From assembly GCF_002198715.1 (NCBI RefSeq), contig NZ_MWLK01000006.1:247294-311293 (forward strand): a stretch of DNA of 64,000 bases, read 5' to 3'. This DNA comes from Rhodomicrobium sp. R_RK_3. GTDB lineage: Bacteria; Pseudomonadota; Alphaproteobacteria; Rhizobiales; Rhodomicrobiaceae. A model generated the notes under the pieces. The model saw nothing but the letters and a program-made list of their open reading frames with translations, made no database searches and was not told the DNA's origin. Position numbers and translations under genes: made by a program. This document shows, piece after piece, positions 10,476 to 19,674 of this stretch; the stretch's first letter is position 1, and every line of letters starts with the position of its first letter.

Positions 10476-10600
10476 ATTTAATCATTTCCGGTGCCGGGAG
10501 GCGAAAAGCCCGGGTTGGCGGAAAGCTCCGCCAGCCCGAGGCCGGAGGTTCTGCAGCACCGCGCGTGGCGCTGCAGAGGGGGCTGCTAGCAATTTTCGAT
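10447..10600 (-). ncRNA. candidate structured small RNA or long leader
   Basis: Upstream of the terminator at 10441-10475, two more hairpins lie in tandem within about 100 nt: 10511-10538 (10-bp stem GGGTTGGCGG/CCGCCAGCCC) and 10551-10576 (7-bp stem CTGCAGC/GCTGCAG). An AT-rich stretch that could hold a promoter begins at about 10590. No convincing reading frame occupies the segment. This would be a ~130-150 nt RNA. Alternatives are the 3' UTR of the Crp/Fnr gene (ends 10918) or an attenuating leader of the operon starting at 10301. The 10511-10538 stem pairs slightly better on the plus strand, which weakens the strand call. Confidence 0.4.
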
Positions 10601-10917
10601 CTAATATTCGGTCCTTATAAAGCGGACGCTTCAGTATTAATTGCTTTCGATCAAATCATCCGACCAAGCGGCCGGTCATTATGTATTACAAACGCCTCAA
10701 AAACATCGCGCTATGAAAGAAATATGCTCATAATCAACCCGCATTATATATCCCTTATTCATAATACGCTGGATAAGGGCTTTCGCTTTAAGCCGTGTTC
10801 TTGTTGTTAGGCGAGATTAACCAATTGGGCGGAGGTGTGAAGTGGCAATCTGCACAACCGAACCCATTCGAGCACGGTTGTGACATTTCGCCAACACAAT
10901 CGGAGCGCGCGGTCGGG
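10590..10917. other. AT-rich intergenic region downstream of the crp-like gene
   Basis: About 330 bp much poorer in GC than the surroundings (especially 10595-10800), with no credible gene. An 8-bp inverted repeat (CACAACCG/CGGTTGTG, 10853-10882) lies between it and the stop codon of the Crp/Fnr gene. It has no T-run, so I do not call it a terminator. Confidence 0.5.
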
Positions 10918-11628
10918 TTACTCGCCGCTCGCCTCGTGCACCATCCGCTCGAGCCGGGGGAAGTCCTTCACCGCCATCACCCGACCCCGCCGCTCGATGA
11001 TGCCGAGCGCCTTCAGCCGGCTGATCTCGCGCGACACCGCCTCCCGGTGCGTGCTGATGCGCCCGGCGATTTCCGAATGAGTCGGCGCCGGGCTGATCTG
11101 ATATTCGCCGCTGCCGTCATGGGTCAGCCGCGCCATGCGCAGGATTTCGCTGTGGATACGGTTCTTTACGGCGAGCGTGCTGAACTCGATGATGCGCCCG
11201 GTGAGCGACCGCAGCAGCCGGACGAGATGCCCCAGCACCGCATTCATGAAGGCCGGATCGCTTTCCATCAGATCACGGAACAGCGCCGAACCCATGCAGA
11301 GCACCACGCAGGGCGTCGCCGCCTCGACCGAGGCCGAGCGCTTCTCGCCGTCGATGGCGGAGAACTCGCCGAACAGATCGCCCGCGTCGATGCGCCGGAA
11401 GCCGACCGCCTTGCCGCTCGCCGAGAACACCATGACCCGCGCCATGCCCGACACCAGCAGGAAGACGTCGTTCATATCTTCCGAGCGCGCGATGATTTCC
11501 TTGCCCTTACCGAAGCTCATGCGCTTGGCGTGCTTTTCGATCTTGCGCAGGCTCTCGGCCGAAATCGTCGAAAGCAGCGGAATGGCGCTCAGCGGCGTCT
11601 TACCGGCGATTGTGAACTGACGGTTCAT
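10918..11628 (-). CDS. Crp/Fnr family transcriptional regulator
   Basis: 236 aa. Residues about 15-130 are a cyclic-nucleotide-binding jelly roll with the phosphate-binding cassette FGEFSAIDGEKRSASVEA, which keeps Gly-Glu and Arg-Ser, so cAMP or cGMP binding is plausible. The dimerisation helix follows. The C-terminal winged HTH (about 175-215) contains HSEIAGRISTHREAVSREISRLKALGIIERR. There is no N-terminal cysteine cluster, so it is not an Fnr-type oxygen sensor. The ATG at 11628 was chosen because the conserved domain begins there; the frame stays open to 11769. It is divergent from a nucleotide cyclase gene across a ~200 bp promoter region. Confidence 0.88.
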   Translation of the reverse strand: MNRQFTIAGKTPLSAIPLLSTISAESLRKIEKHAKRMSFGKGKEIIARSEDMNDVFLLVSGMARVMVFSASGKAVGFRRIDAGDLFGEFSAIDGEKRSASVEAATPCVVLCMGSALFRDLMESDPAFMNAVLGHLVRLLRSLTGRIIEFSTLAVKNRIHSEILRMARLTHDGSGEYQISPAPTHSEIAGRISTHREAVSREISRLKALGIIERRGRVMAVKDFPRLERMVHEASGE

Positions 11629-11825
11629 GATCTCTGCCCCCACCGAACCCTGCCGCATGTGATGTCCCCGCTTCAAAGTTAATGGAAAACTGCGCGTAGT
11701 CGGAGCCAGCCTTTCGAAGGGCCTGTCCGGACAAATACGGATTGAACGTAAAATAATCCCTGTATACAACCCATGGTTTATTCATCCTAAGTATCTCTCG
11801 CAAGAATTTCAAAATTTAAAATACA

Positions 11826-12863
11826 TTGAGTGAGGTCGCTATGGAGCGGAGGTTGACCGCCATCGTAGCCGCGGACGTTGTGAACTACAGTATCCTTATG
11901 GGTCAAAATGAGCTGGGCACACTGTCTAAGCTCAGCATTCTACAGCAGGAAGTGATTACCCCTGCGGTTACTAAGTATAAGGGCCGGGTGATCCGTCTAA
12001 TGGGGGACGGCTCGCTTTTGGCATTCAACAGCGCCTTGGACGCCATGGAATTTGCTGTGGATGTACAGCGCATCATGGCAGAACGCAAGACTGCTTCCCC
12101 GCTTGATATTCAAATCGACTTCAGAATGGGCGTTAATCTCGGTGACGTTATTCTGACGGAAAACGATTTTCATGGCGAGGGAATTAATGTTGCCGTGCGG
12201 CTAGAAGAGATTGCGCCGCCGGGTGGCATTTGCATCTCACATAGTATCCATATGCAAACGAAGAATGCACTAGGCGAAGAATTGCTGCCGATCGGAGAGC
12301 GGCAATTAAAGAACATTGCCGAGCCGGTGCTGGTCTGGCGCTGGCAGCCGCCGGGCGCCGCGGGAATCGTCCAGCGCAAGGCACAGCCGCCGGTGCATGG
12401 ACGGCAGATCCTTGATCCGAAAGTCACTTCGCTGCTGATGGACCTCTACATGAAGGCCGCCAAACTATCGGTCTCGGAAGGGTTCGACGAGCTGCTTGCA
12501 AGCCCCGATACGGGTCGCGATCTGCCGTTGGAGGCGATCTACGGGCATTTCTCGCGTAAGTTGAATGAAGCGCGGGCGCTGATGTTTCCGATCTCGGTCG
12601 AATGCGGCGCCGGCGAAAGCGGGCAAACGCCGCGCTTCTGGGCGCCCTCGCAATCGATGAGCGACTTCATCGCGCATGCCTTTGACAGCGGCGATATTTT
12701 CCTCGCCGTAAACATGCTTGTGAAGATCCGCGCGGTGCTGCAATCGGATCAGTCGACCTGCGCCAAGCGAGCGGAATTGCAGCGGCTCATCCGGCATGTG
12801 CTGCATGAGAGCCGGGTGCCGCAGATCAAGAGCCGGATCAAATTCGCCTTCGTCGAGCCTTAA
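11826..12863 (+). CDS. class III adenylate/guanylate cyclase
   Basis: 345 aa from a TTG, or 340 aa from the ATG at 11841. The catalytic domain (about 6-175) shows the first metal-binding Asp in AIVAADVVNYS, the second in LMGDGSLLAF, and the transition-state Asn/Arg pair in INVAVRLEEIAPPGG. It should therefore make cAMP (or cGMP) from the nucleotide triphosphate. The remaining ~165 C-terminal residues match no domain I recognise. No membrane segment is seen, so it is soluble. The TTG is preceded by AT-rich DNA with no clear ribosome-binding site, so the ATG may be the true start. Its cyclic nucleotide may act through the divergent Crp-like regulator. Confidence 0.88.
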   Translation: MSEVAMERRLTAIVAADVVNYSILMGQNELGTLSKLSILQQEVITPAVTKYKGRVIRLMGDGSLLAFNSALDAMEFAVDVQRIMAERKTASPLDIQIDFRMGVNLGDVILTENDFHGEGINVAVRLEEIAPPGGICISHSIHMQTKNALGEELLPIGERQLKNIAEPVLVWRWQPPGAAGIVQRKAQPPVHGRQILDPKVTSLLMDLYMKAAKLSVSEGFDELLASPDTGRDLPLEAIYGHFSRKLNEARALMFPISVECGAGESGQTPRFWAPSQSMSDFIAHAFDSGDIFLAVNMLVKIRAVLQSDQSTCAKRAELQRLIRHVLHESRVPQIKSRIKFAFVEP

Positions 12864-12963
12864 ACTTCTCGAATTCGGCCGTGACGGGCGCGATTTCCTT
12901 GAGGATTGCCGCGCACAGGTCTAAAACCGCGTCAAACCCCCTTCAACGCACCGATGGACCCCC

Positions 12964-14619
<1,656 letters not shown>

Positions 14620-14620
14620 A

Positions 14621-14647
14621 GGCGGCGCGCCCGAAAGGGCGCTCGCC
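14621..14647 (+). terminator. GC-rich hairpin after ettA
   Basis: Stem GCGCCC-GAAA-GGGCGC (14627-14642) with a stable GNRA-type tetraloop, extended by GGCG/CGCC outer pairs, starts two bases after the EttA stop codon. No run of Ts follows, so it may be only a 3'-end stabiliser or a weak terminator. Confidence 0.45.
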
Positions 14648-14676
14648 TCGCGCATTTAAGCGGTCGAGGACACAAA

Positions 14677-15492
14677 ATGATGCGATGTCGTGTTGCAGCC
14701 TTGACGGCGATCTGTTTGCTGTCGATCGCCATGTCGCCTGCAATGGCCGCCGACGCCTCGCTCGTCTCGATCAAGACCCCGCGCGGCGTCACCGAGAAAT
14801 TCATCCTCATCAAGCCGGAAAAGCCCGTCGCCGCCGTGGTCCTCTTCGCGGGCGGCAAGGGCGTGCTGGGGCTGAAAAGCGCCTCCGCCATGAATTGGGG
14901 CTCGGGCAATTTCCTGGTGCGCACGCGAGAGACATTCGCGGCGCACGGGCTGATGGTGGCGGTGATCGACGCGCCGTCCGATCAGAGGGAGCGCATGAAC
15001 GCCATCTTCCGCATGAGCAAGGCCCATGCCGAGGACATCGCCGCGGTCGCTGCCTATCTGAAGAAGGATGCCGATGTTCCGGTCTGGCTGATCGGCACCA
15101 GCATGGGCACGTTCTCGGCGGCGAACGGCGCCATCGGCGCGAGCAATATTGACGGCCTCGTGCTGACTTCGACGATCACCCGCTCCAAGCCGGATTGGAA
15201 AATCGCCGCCAGCCATCGCGACGGCGTCGCCAGCATGGCGCTGCAACAGGTCAGCGTGCCGGTGCTGATTGTCTCGCACAAGGACGACGCCTGCGCCATC
15301 ACGCCGGCGGCGGACATGCCGAAATTGCAGACCCGCCTCACCAAGGCCTCCAAGATCGAGACCCGCCTGCTGGAGGGCGGGAGCCCGCCAATCTCGGAGC
15401 CCTGCGAGGCGAAATCCCAACATGGCTTTCTCGGCATCGAAGACGAGGCGGTCGGCGTCGTGGCGCAATTCATCAAATCGAATCTGAAATGA
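14677..15492 (+). CDS. exported alpha/beta hydrolase
   Basis: 271 aa. A signal peptide covers about residues 1-24 (ALTAICLLSIAMSPAMAAD). The alpha/beta hydrolase nucleophile elbow is WLIGTSMGTFSA (Ser in GTSMG), the Asp is probably in SHKDDACAITP, and a C-terminal His lies in KSQHGFLGIE. Substrate is unknown; a periplasmic esterase or dienelactone-hydrolase-like role is possible. Its stop overlaps the start of the LOG gene (ATGA), so the two are co-translated. Confidence 0.8.
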   Translation: MMRCRVAALTAICLLSIAMSPAMAADASLVSIKTPRGVTEKFILIKPEKPVAAVVLFAGGKGVLGLKSASAMNWGSGNFLVRTRETFAAHGLMVAVIDAPSDQRERMNAIFRMSKAHAEDIAAVAAYLKKDADVPVWLIGTSMGTFSAANGAIGASNIDGLVLTSTITRSKPDWKIAASHRDGVASMALQQVSVPVLIVSHKDDACAITPAADMPKLQTRLTKASKIETRLLEGGSPPISEPCEAKSQHGFLGIEDEAVGVVAQFIKSNLK

Positions 15493-16076
15493 AGCGGATC
15501 TGCCTCTTCGCCGCATCGAGCATGGGCGCCCGCGCCTCCTACGCCCAAGCGGCAGCCGCTTTCGGGCAACTCGTCGCCTCCCGCGGCATCGGCCTCGTCT
15601 ATGGCGGAGCCCATGTCGGTCTGATGGGCGTTGCGGCAAATGCGGCGCTTGCCGCCGGCGGCGAGGTCATCGGCATCATCCCGCAATCGCTGGTCGACCG
15701 CGAGCTGGCGCATTACGAGCTCACCGCGCTCCACATCGTGGCGTCGATGCATGAGCGCAAAGCGATGATGTCGGAACTGTCCGACGGTTTCGCCGTGCTG
15801 CCGGGCGGCATCGGCACGATGGAGGAACTGTTCGAAGTGCTCACCTGGAGCCAGCTCGGCTTTCACCAAAAGCCTTGCGGCCTGATAAATATCGACGGCT
15901 ATTTCGACCGGCTACTCGGCTTTCTCGACCACGCCGTGGCCGAGCGCCTGCTGCCCCAGCTTGACCGCGACAGGCTGCTCGTCGCCGAGGACGCAAACGG
16001 GCTGCTCGAAAGGTTTCACGATTACCGGCCGCCGGCTGTCCGTGAGAAGTGGCTCGACAGCGAAGACGAGCTTTAG
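15489..16076 (+). CDS. LOG family protein (TIGR00730; nucleotide 5'-monophosphate phosphoribohydrolase)
   Basis: 195 aa. Lysine-decarboxylase-like Rossmann fold of the LOG family with GLVYGGAHVGLMG near residue 38 and the signature PGGIGTMEELFEV at about 97-109. Family members cleave adenosine (or other) 5'-monophosphates to free base plus ribose 5-phosphate, activating cytokinins in plant-associated organisms or acting in nucleotide salvage. The start codon lies inside the preceding hydrolase stop (ATGA). The frame is open upstream, but the conserved domain begins at this Met (KRICLFAASSMG). Confidence 0.9.
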   Translation: MKRICLFAASSMGARASYAQAAAAFGQLVASRGIGLVYGGAHVGLMGVAANAALAAGGEVIGIIPQSLVDRELAHYELTALHIVASMHERKAMMSELSDGFAVLPGGIGTMEELFEVLTWSQLGFHQKPCGLINIDGYFDRLLGFLDHAVAERLLPQLDRDRLLVAEDANGLLERFHDYRPPAVREKWLDSEDEL

Positions 16077-16151
16077 CCAGAAACGTTTCAGCGGCCTCGC
16101 AATTGGGTCCCCGATTGCGCGGGATGATGTCGCTGCGTCGACCGTCTCCAG

Positions 16152-17108
16152 CTATTCGCCGGCCGCAGCTTCCCCGGCGGCTGGCCGCGCCAGCTTGCCT
16201 TTGCGCGCCAGGTAGCGCTCGCGCAGCACGACGAAGACGCTGGAGGCGATGATGATCGTAGCGCCGATCAGGATGTTGCTCGACGGCCAGTCGTCGAAAA
16301 TCGCCCAGCCGAAAAAGGTCGCCCAGACGATCTGCGTATAGCTGAACACCGAGGCGAGGGCGGCAGGCGCATATTTGAACGCCGTCGACAAAAGCAGCTG
16401 CATGAAGACGCCCGATATGCCGAGGCCGATCAGCAGCCAGATCTCGTCGCGGCCGGGCATGGTGGCGACGAAGGGCATGATCGGGGCGAGGAGAATTGCA
16501 CCGATCAGCAGCAGGTAGAAGGTCAGCGTGGTCGGGTTCTCGGTGCGGCCGAGCAGCCGCAGCATGGTGCTGAGCGTCGCGTTCAGCACGGCGGCGCAGA
16601 GGCCGAAGATCATGCCGAGTAGGTTCCAGCCGCCGCCCGGCTGCGCCACGAACAGCACGCCGACGAAGCCGACGAGGATCGCGCTCCAGCGCCACAGGCC
16701 GACGCGCTCCCCGAGGAAGAAGAAACCCAGCATCGGCACGAACAGCGCGGCCGTGAACACGAGGGACGTCGCATCGGCCATCGGCAGCAGGGAGAATGCC
16801 GCGAACAGGAACAGAATGCTTGCCGTGGCCACCACCGACCGGGTGATGACGATCCCCGGCTTGCTCTGGATTCGCAGAAGCTGGCGCTGCCCAAAGAAGA
16901 CGATGGCGACCAGGAACGGCGTCAGCGCCAGCAGATTGCGCCAGAAGGCGATTTCGATGACATGGTGGTGCGCGCTGAGCAGCTTTGCAAACAGGCTCAT
17001 CACGCTCAGCATGAAAAAGGCGCCGACGGCGGCGGCCATGCCGATGAGCGGGGAATCCTGCGGAACAGGGACGTTCGGGGCGGCGCCGGCTGGACCAGCC
17101 TGGGACAT
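16152..17108 (-). CDS. EamA/DMT family transporter
   Basis: 318 aa, about ten hydrophobic helices arranged as two EamA repeats. The first begins near GMAAAVGAFFMLSVMSLFAKLL and the second near LGMIFGLCAAVLNATLSTML. Such proteins export metabolites or amino acids across the inner membrane; substrate cannot be predicted. The start at 17108 (MSQAGPAG) gives a short soluble N-terminus; the frame is open to 17201, which would add 31 residues with no family match. It is divergent from the SufA-type gene. Confidence 0.85.
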   Translation of the reverse strand: MSQAGPAGAAPNVPVPQDSPLIGMAAAVGAFFMLSVMSLFAKLLSAHHHVIEIAFWRNLLALTPFLVAIVFFGQRQLLRIQSKPGIVITRSVVATASILFLFAAFSLLPMADATSLVFTAALFVPMLGFFFLGERVGLWRWSAILVGFVGVLFVAQPGGGWNLLGMIFGLCAAVLNATLSTMLRLLGRTENPTTLTFYLLLIGAILLAPIMPFVATMPGRDEIWLLIGLGISGVFMQLLLSTAFKYAPAALASVFSYTQIVWATFFGWAIFDDWPSSNILIGATIIIASSVFVVLRERYLARKGKLARPAAGEAAAGE

Positions 17109-17330
17109 TATGCGGTGTCGCGGTTGAGCATAGGCGCGCGAAACGGCGCGGATGCGGGCGTCAATAAAGGCGGATGGCCAAACTAGCCGCGAATGGATCA
17201 TACTGCCAATAAATTAGCCATGCATATTTGGGATGGACCCTTTCACATCGCGCAAAGCTGGCCTGCGCGACGAGGAGACTTGCATTCATGCCGGCAGGGC
17301 GCACATATTAGGGGACGAAGAGGTGTGCGC

Positions 17331-17705
17331 ATGGCCAGAATGGAACGACCGAAGGTTTTGACCCTCACCGACGCCGCTGCGGCGCGCGTGAAGCAGATCA
17401 TGGCGAGCACGGATGAGCCGGTACTCGGCTTGCGCGTGGGCGTGAAAAAGGGCGGCTGCGCGGGCATGGAATATACGATGGAGTATGTCCAGTCGCAAAA
17501 GCCTCATGAAGACATGGTCGAGGATAAGGGCGTAAAAATCTTTATCGAGCCCAAGGCGATCCTGTTCCTGCTGGGCACCGAGATGGATTTCCGCACGGAA
17601 AAGCTCACCTCGGGCTTTGTCTTCAACAATCCCAACCAGACCAGCGCCTGCGGTTGCGGCGAGTCCGTCGCGATCACCCCGGCGCAGATGGATCTTACCA
17701 GCTAG
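17331..17705 (+). CDS. sufA: HesB/IscA/SufA-type Fe-S cluster assembly/carrier protein
   Basis: 124 aa. Family core with LTLTDAAAARVKQIM, KGGCAGMEYTMEYV and the C-terminal SACGCGESVAI, which together give the three conserved Cys that bind Fe-S or iron. A-type carriers pass clusters to apo-proteins. The suf operon genes are not in the window, although the closest alphaproteobacterial relatives end suf operons; the gene name rests on this general resemblance. The frame is open to 17193, but the ATG at 17331 begins the conserved region. Confidence 0.88.
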   Translation: MARMERPKVLTLTDAAAARVKQIMASTDEPVLGLRVGVKKGGCAGMEYTMEYVQSQKPHEDMVEDKGVKIFIEPKAILFLLGTEMDFRTEKLTSGFVFNNPNQTSACGCGESVAITPAQMDLTS

Positions 17706-17791
17706 CCGTTTAAGGGCTTCGCGCGTTGAAACGGCCGGGGTTTCTCCGGCCATTTGCATGTTTCCGGCCGTCGACGCTGCGCCGGGCCCGC

Positions 17792-17821
17792 GCAAAAAAT
17801 AGGCTGGCGCGCTGGCCAGCC
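17792..17821 (-). terminator. rho-independent terminator of the BA14K-family gene
   Basis: On the minus strand a 7-bp stem (GGCTGGC/GCCAGCC, 17802-17821) is followed at once by TATTTTTTGCG. It lies 27 bp past the stop codon of the BA14K-family gene. A second hairpin, GGCCGG/CCGGCC at 17733-17751, lies after the SufA-type gene but lacks a T-run. Confidence 0.7.
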
Positions 17822-17847
17822 GGAAGTCTCAGTCTTCTTCAGTCTTA

Positions 17848-18330
17848 TCAGTCGAGATAGGGGCAAACCCGCTTCTGGCCACCATAGGTGGTGTAAAGGC
17901 CGGTGTCCCACTCAAAGGATCTGAACGTCGCGGCGCAACGCTCGGCAGCGCCCGAAGACGGCCCCGCATCGGAATCGTAGTCATAATAGTCGCCGTCATA
18001 AAGGCCGTCTGCCAGCAACGCGCCGGCAACGCCGAGCCCGATCCAGGCGCCGTCATTGCGGAAGCCGCGATGATGGCGTCCGCGGAAATGCCCGCCATGC
18101 CCGCCGCCCCAATGCCCGCGTCCGCCCCAGTGACCGCCGCGACCGCCGCCGCCACCCTGCCAGCGGCCGCCGCCATCGCGGATCTGGAGCAAGGCCCCAT
18201 CCGTGGGGGCGGCCGGCCCTATGGCGATACCGGCAGCCGGAGCCGCACTTGCCGACGCCGATGCGCCCAATGCGAGGGCGGCGGCCATCAGGGCGGCCGC
18301 TCCCACCCGCTTCAATTCTCTCATTCCCAT
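17848..18330 (-). CDS. BA14K family exported protein
   Basis: About 160 aa. A signal peptide spans roughly residues 1-30 (VGAAALMAAALALGASASASA). A Gly/His-rich low-complexity region follows (GGGGGRGGHWGGRGHWGGG), then a short hydrophobic segment. The C-terminal domain contains CAATFRSFEWDTGLYTTYGG and a terminal CPYL, which is the BA14K pattern with its paired Cys. Brucella BA14K is an immunoreactive protein reported to bind mannose-type sugars. The start is one of several close ATGs (18342, 18330, 18324). It has its own terminator and is a single gene. Confidence 0.8.
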   Translation of the reverse strand: MGMRELKRVGAAALMAAALALGASASASAAPAAGIAIGPAAPTDGALLQIRDGGGRWQGGGGGRGGHWGGRGHWGGGHGGHFRGRHHRGFRNDGAWIGLGVAGALLADGLYDGDYYDYDSDAGPSSGAAERCAATFRSFEWDTGLYTTYGGQKRVCPYLD

Positions 18331-18603
18331 CTTCCTTTCCATCTCGTGTGCCAACGCAGGCAATATAATTGCTCGTGTATTGAAATAGAACGGAAAGGGA
18401 ATGTTATGGTTCCGGGAGCCGGTACGCGCCAACTGCGATTTGCCCATAAGACAGACCTTATCCCCGGGCTATCAAGGACTTGGCAGGCAGATCACGTTTA
18501 CGAGATAGGCGCAAAGCACCGGATGAATGGTACGGTTAAGGCCTAACATGCCTGGCACGCGCGAGCCACGAAGGCCACGCGCCAAGCCCATCTTGCGTCA
18601 CGT

Positions 18604-19674
18604 TCAGCCAAACCCGCTCACCAAAGATGCGGCCTCCTCTCCCGACACGGGCGCCAGTTTGAAGCCATGTCCCGAGCAGGCTGAGATGACTGTGCCGCGC
18701 GGGCCCATAGAGCGGATGATGAAGTGCTCATTTTCGGTGACCGTGTAATAGCAGGCCTTGCGTTCCAGCACCGTGTAGCTGTCGAAATCGGCAAAGGCCA
18801 GGCGACCGGCCGTGATCAACCGTTCCACATCTGCATCGGTGGCCGTCCGCGAGGCATCCGGATCGCCCTGGCGGGTAAACACATGATCGCCGATCTTCAG
18901 CCGCGTGCCGGGACGAGGCGGCAGCACGTAGCAACTGCTGTGCTCGCCGAGGTCGAGAATGAGCGGCGCCGCCCGCCAGAGCGGGGCGAGCGCGGGTGGC
19001 GGAGCCAGAAACATCACCGCCTGGCGCGATGGCACGAGGATCGGCGCCAATTCCGGCAATAGCCGCGTCACCCAAGCTCCGGCGGCGATCACGATGTGGT
19101 CGGCCGAATGGGATTTGCCATTGGCGACGAGGCGGCCGGCCTCCAGATCGACCGAGGTCACGTCCGTCCCCTGGCGGAAGACGACGCCGCGCGCGGCGAG
19201 GTGGACGACGAGATCGGTCAGGATGCGGATCGGGAACAGGGCGCCGCCGCCGCTGAATTCCAGGGCGCGCGTCAACCCGTCCGCGCGGATCATCGGATAG
19301 GCGCGGGCGATGCCCTCGAGGGGGATTTCGCGCCAAGCGATGTCGATGGTGTCGAGATGGGCGATCGAGGCGCTGACCCAGCCGGTGTCACCCCGCTCGA
19401 GCAGCAGTTGCGGCAGCGGATCGAAATGGCGCGCGCCGATATCGGCGAACATCTCGTCCCACAGGCGGAAAGCCTCGGGCATCCTGTCGGCGTAGAGTTG
19501 CAAGTCGCCATAGTGGCGCCGGATGATGCGGTGCTCGTCATAGGAGCTGGCAACGGGATTGGGAATGGCGCTCTTGTCGAAGACCTCGACCTGATAGCCG
19601 CGGCGGACGAGCGCCCACGCCGTGGCGAGCCCGTTGATGCCGGCGCCCACGATAATCACTTTCGCCTTGTTCAT
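18604..19674 (-). CDS. MSOX/SolA-like FAD-dependent amine oxidase (DAO family)
   Basis: 356 aa. FAD-binding Rossmann motif VGAGINGLATAWALVRRG at the N-terminus; the C-terminal block has KACYYTVTENEHFII and ACSGHGFKLAPVSGE. The Cys in KACYYT matches the covalent flavin attachment Cys of monomeric sarcosine oxidase and N-methyltryptophan oxidase. It should oxidise a secondary amine (N-methyl amino acid) to an imine, releasing formaldehyde and H2O2. It is the last of six overlapping genes; its ATG lies within the stop of the preceding DAO gene (ATGA). Together with the upstream Rieske oxygenase it fits stepwise N-demethylation. Confidence 0.88.
   Translation of the reverse strand: MNKAKVIIVGAGINGLATAWALVRRGYQVEVFDKSAIPNPVASSYDEHRIIRRHYGDLQLYADRMPEAFRLWDEMFADIGARHFDPLPQLLLERGDTGWVSASIAHLDTIDIAWREIPLEGIARAYPMIRADGLTRALEFSGGGALFPIRILTDLVVHLAARGVVFRQGTDVTSVDLEAGRLVANGKSHSADHIVIAAGAWVTRLLPELAPILVPSRQAVMFLAPPPALAPLWRAAPLILDLGEHSSCYVLPPRPGTRLKIGDHVFTRQGDPDASRTATDADVERLITAGRLAFADFDSYTVLERKACYYTVTENEHFIIRSMGPRGTVISACSGHGFKLAPVSGEEAASLVSGFG

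Noticed and set aside
10565-10810. 81-codon plus-strand frame in the AT-rich region
   Set aside because: No ribosome-binding site, and its composition follows the AT-rich DNA rather than a protein.
10853-10882. Terminator for the crp-like gene at the CACAACCG/CGGTTGTG hairpin
   Set aside because: 12-nt loop and no T-run on either strand.
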